Below are positions 5,455-5,917 of a stretch of 5,917 nt of DNA, one piece after another. Under the pieces are notes generated by a model that saw only the letters and a program-made list of their open reading frames with translations, was not told where the DNA came from and searched no databases. The stretch comes from Candidatus Woesearchaeota archaeon (GTDB lineage Archaea; Nanobdellota; Nanobdellia; Woesearchaeales; DSVV01). A program made the translations under genes and the position numbers. The stretch spans positions 1 through 5,917 of the forward strand of contig JACRKI010000029.1 in the NCBI GenBank assembly GCA_016215305.1, in the 5' to 3' direction. Every line of letters starts with the position of its first letter. Position 1 is the first letter of the stretch.

Positions 5455-5785
5455 TTTGGTTATTTGTGCAGCAGAATATCTCGCGCAAAGCAATGCAGAT
5501 CTTATTGCGCCATACATTGGAATTCCAGTATTTCTTATTCATGCTGCTGATGATCCTGCTGTTTCTCCTGCGCATTATTATGATTTTATGCTTGCTGCGA
5601 AAGGAAATGATTTTGTTCAGGGAATGATTCTTCCTGACGGAGGCCATAATGGTTTTAGCGCGGCATATGGAAAAAAGTGGGAAGCGTGCGTCATTAAAAC
5701 AGATGTGGAGTATTGGTCTGCGGAGAAAGTGACTTTTGATAAGGAGTGCTTCTCAAATTGGGCTTTGCCCAATAAGCCCACATAA
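5444..5785 (+). pseudogene. alpha/beta hydrolase, C-terminal remnant
   Basis: Only the last third of an alpha/beta hydrolase (dienelactone hydrolase or S9-like) is here. Counting from TTG 5456, the text reads like this fold from about residue 5: IGIPVFLIHAADDPAVSP (21-38) carries the catalytic-acid motif with D33, and LPDGGHNGF (59-67) carries the catalytic histidine H64. The nucleophile-elbow GxSxG and the N-terminal strands, normally 150 or more residues, are absent. Upstream plus-strand frames hold nothing similar, so this is not a simple frameshift. The only starts are weak (TTG 5456, no ribosome binding site). It lies head-to-head with the small minus-strand ORF, which suggests that a rearrangement removed the 5' part. 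The last codons run into the 18-bp repeat and read ALPNKPT. Confidence 0.65.
5757..5773 (+). terminator. short perfect hairpin at the end of the hydrolase remnant
   Basis: A seven-base inverted repeat, ATTGGGC and GCCCAAT around a TTT loop, ending 12 bases before the stop of the hydrolase remnant. It could fold stably, but it lies inside the reading frame and has no T-run behind it, and it coincides with one unit of the repeat array. A terminator role is weakly supported. Confidence 0.3.
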
Positions 5786-5879
5786 AGTGTTTCTTGCCTA
5801 ATAAATACAATTTCTGCACAAAAAGTGGACTTTGTCCGAAAATTTGCTTCTTTCCGATAAACCGATTCTGTCCTAAAAA
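5758..5879. repeat. degenerate 18-bp tandem repeat array
   Basis: Read on the minus strand, six related 18-mers occur: four contiguous from 5879 down to 5808, one at 5804-5787 after a 3-bp insertion, and one at 5775-5758 after an 11-bp partial unit. The consensus is roughly TTTTTCGGACARAARNNA, with the GG(A/G)CA core best kept. The 18-bp period is a multiple of three, and both strands encode hexapeptide-like repeats: minus FLGQNR, FIGKKQ, IFGQSP, LFVQKL; plus FLPNKY, NFCTKS, GLCPKI, CFFPIN, RFCPKN. No start codon serves the array, so coding is not shown. From 5880 to the right edge the sequence is AT-rich with nothing recognisable. Confidence 0.55.
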
Positions 5880-5917
5880 TATATTTTATGAATAAACAAA
5901 AGAATTAACTTTCAAAT

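Noticed and set aside
5301..5627. 108-codon plus-strand hydrophobic ORF
   Set aside because: It overlaps the hydrolase remnant out of frame and is antisense to the small minus-strand ORF; its Leu/Phe richness reflects T-rich sequence.
5758..5879. CRISPR array
   Set aside because: Units are 18 bp, contiguous and degenerate, with no unique spacers and no cas genes.

Overview
The window looks like archaeal chromosome. It is AT-rich and compact, and several genes have a TATA box (some with a purine-rich BRE-like flank) centred about 26-28 bp before the start codon, the pattern of leaderless archaeal transcripts. Four genes are of archaeal type: NMD3, transcript-cleavage factor TFS, a Ser/His-type signal peptidase I, and an AbrB-PhoU phosphate-uptake regulator. 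The style (short genes, small intergenic spaces, a signal peptidase with an unusual insert) suggests a DPANN lineage such as Woesearchaeota or Pacearchaeota. That placement is inference, because no rRNA is present.

Layout. (1) 1-767, plus strand: 3' part of a PHP-domain metallophosphoesterase cut by the left edge. (2) 788-1702, minus, convergent with it: AbrB-PhoU regulator with a Shine-Dalgarno site. (3) About 1715-2125: intergenic stretch with a symmetric TATA element and an unexplained block open on both strands. (4) 2126-3178, minus: NMD3. (5) 3304-4167, plus, divergent from NMD3: a GGDEF-domain diguanylate cyclase-like protein, the most surprising gene here because c-di-GMP enzymes are rare in archaea. 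(6) 4210-4839, plus: signal peptidase I. (7) 4941-5255, plus: TFS, preceded by a large imperfect hairpin. (8) 5278-5917: a scarred region holding a small minus-strand ORF, a 5'-truncated alpha/beta hydrolase remnant head-to-head with it, and a degenerate 18-bp tandem repeat.

The genes do not form one pathway. NMD3 (large ribosomal subunit maturation), TFS (RNA polymerase backtrack rescue) and signal peptidase (protein secretion) are housekeeping functions. The PhoU-like regulator and the GGDEF protein are candidate signalling genes, each with its own promoter. No EAL, HD-GYP or PilZ partner for c-di-GMP lies in the window. The best candidates for something undescribed are the GGDEF protein with its altered inhibitory site and start-site palindrome, the hairpin in front of TFS, and the 18-bp repeat array.
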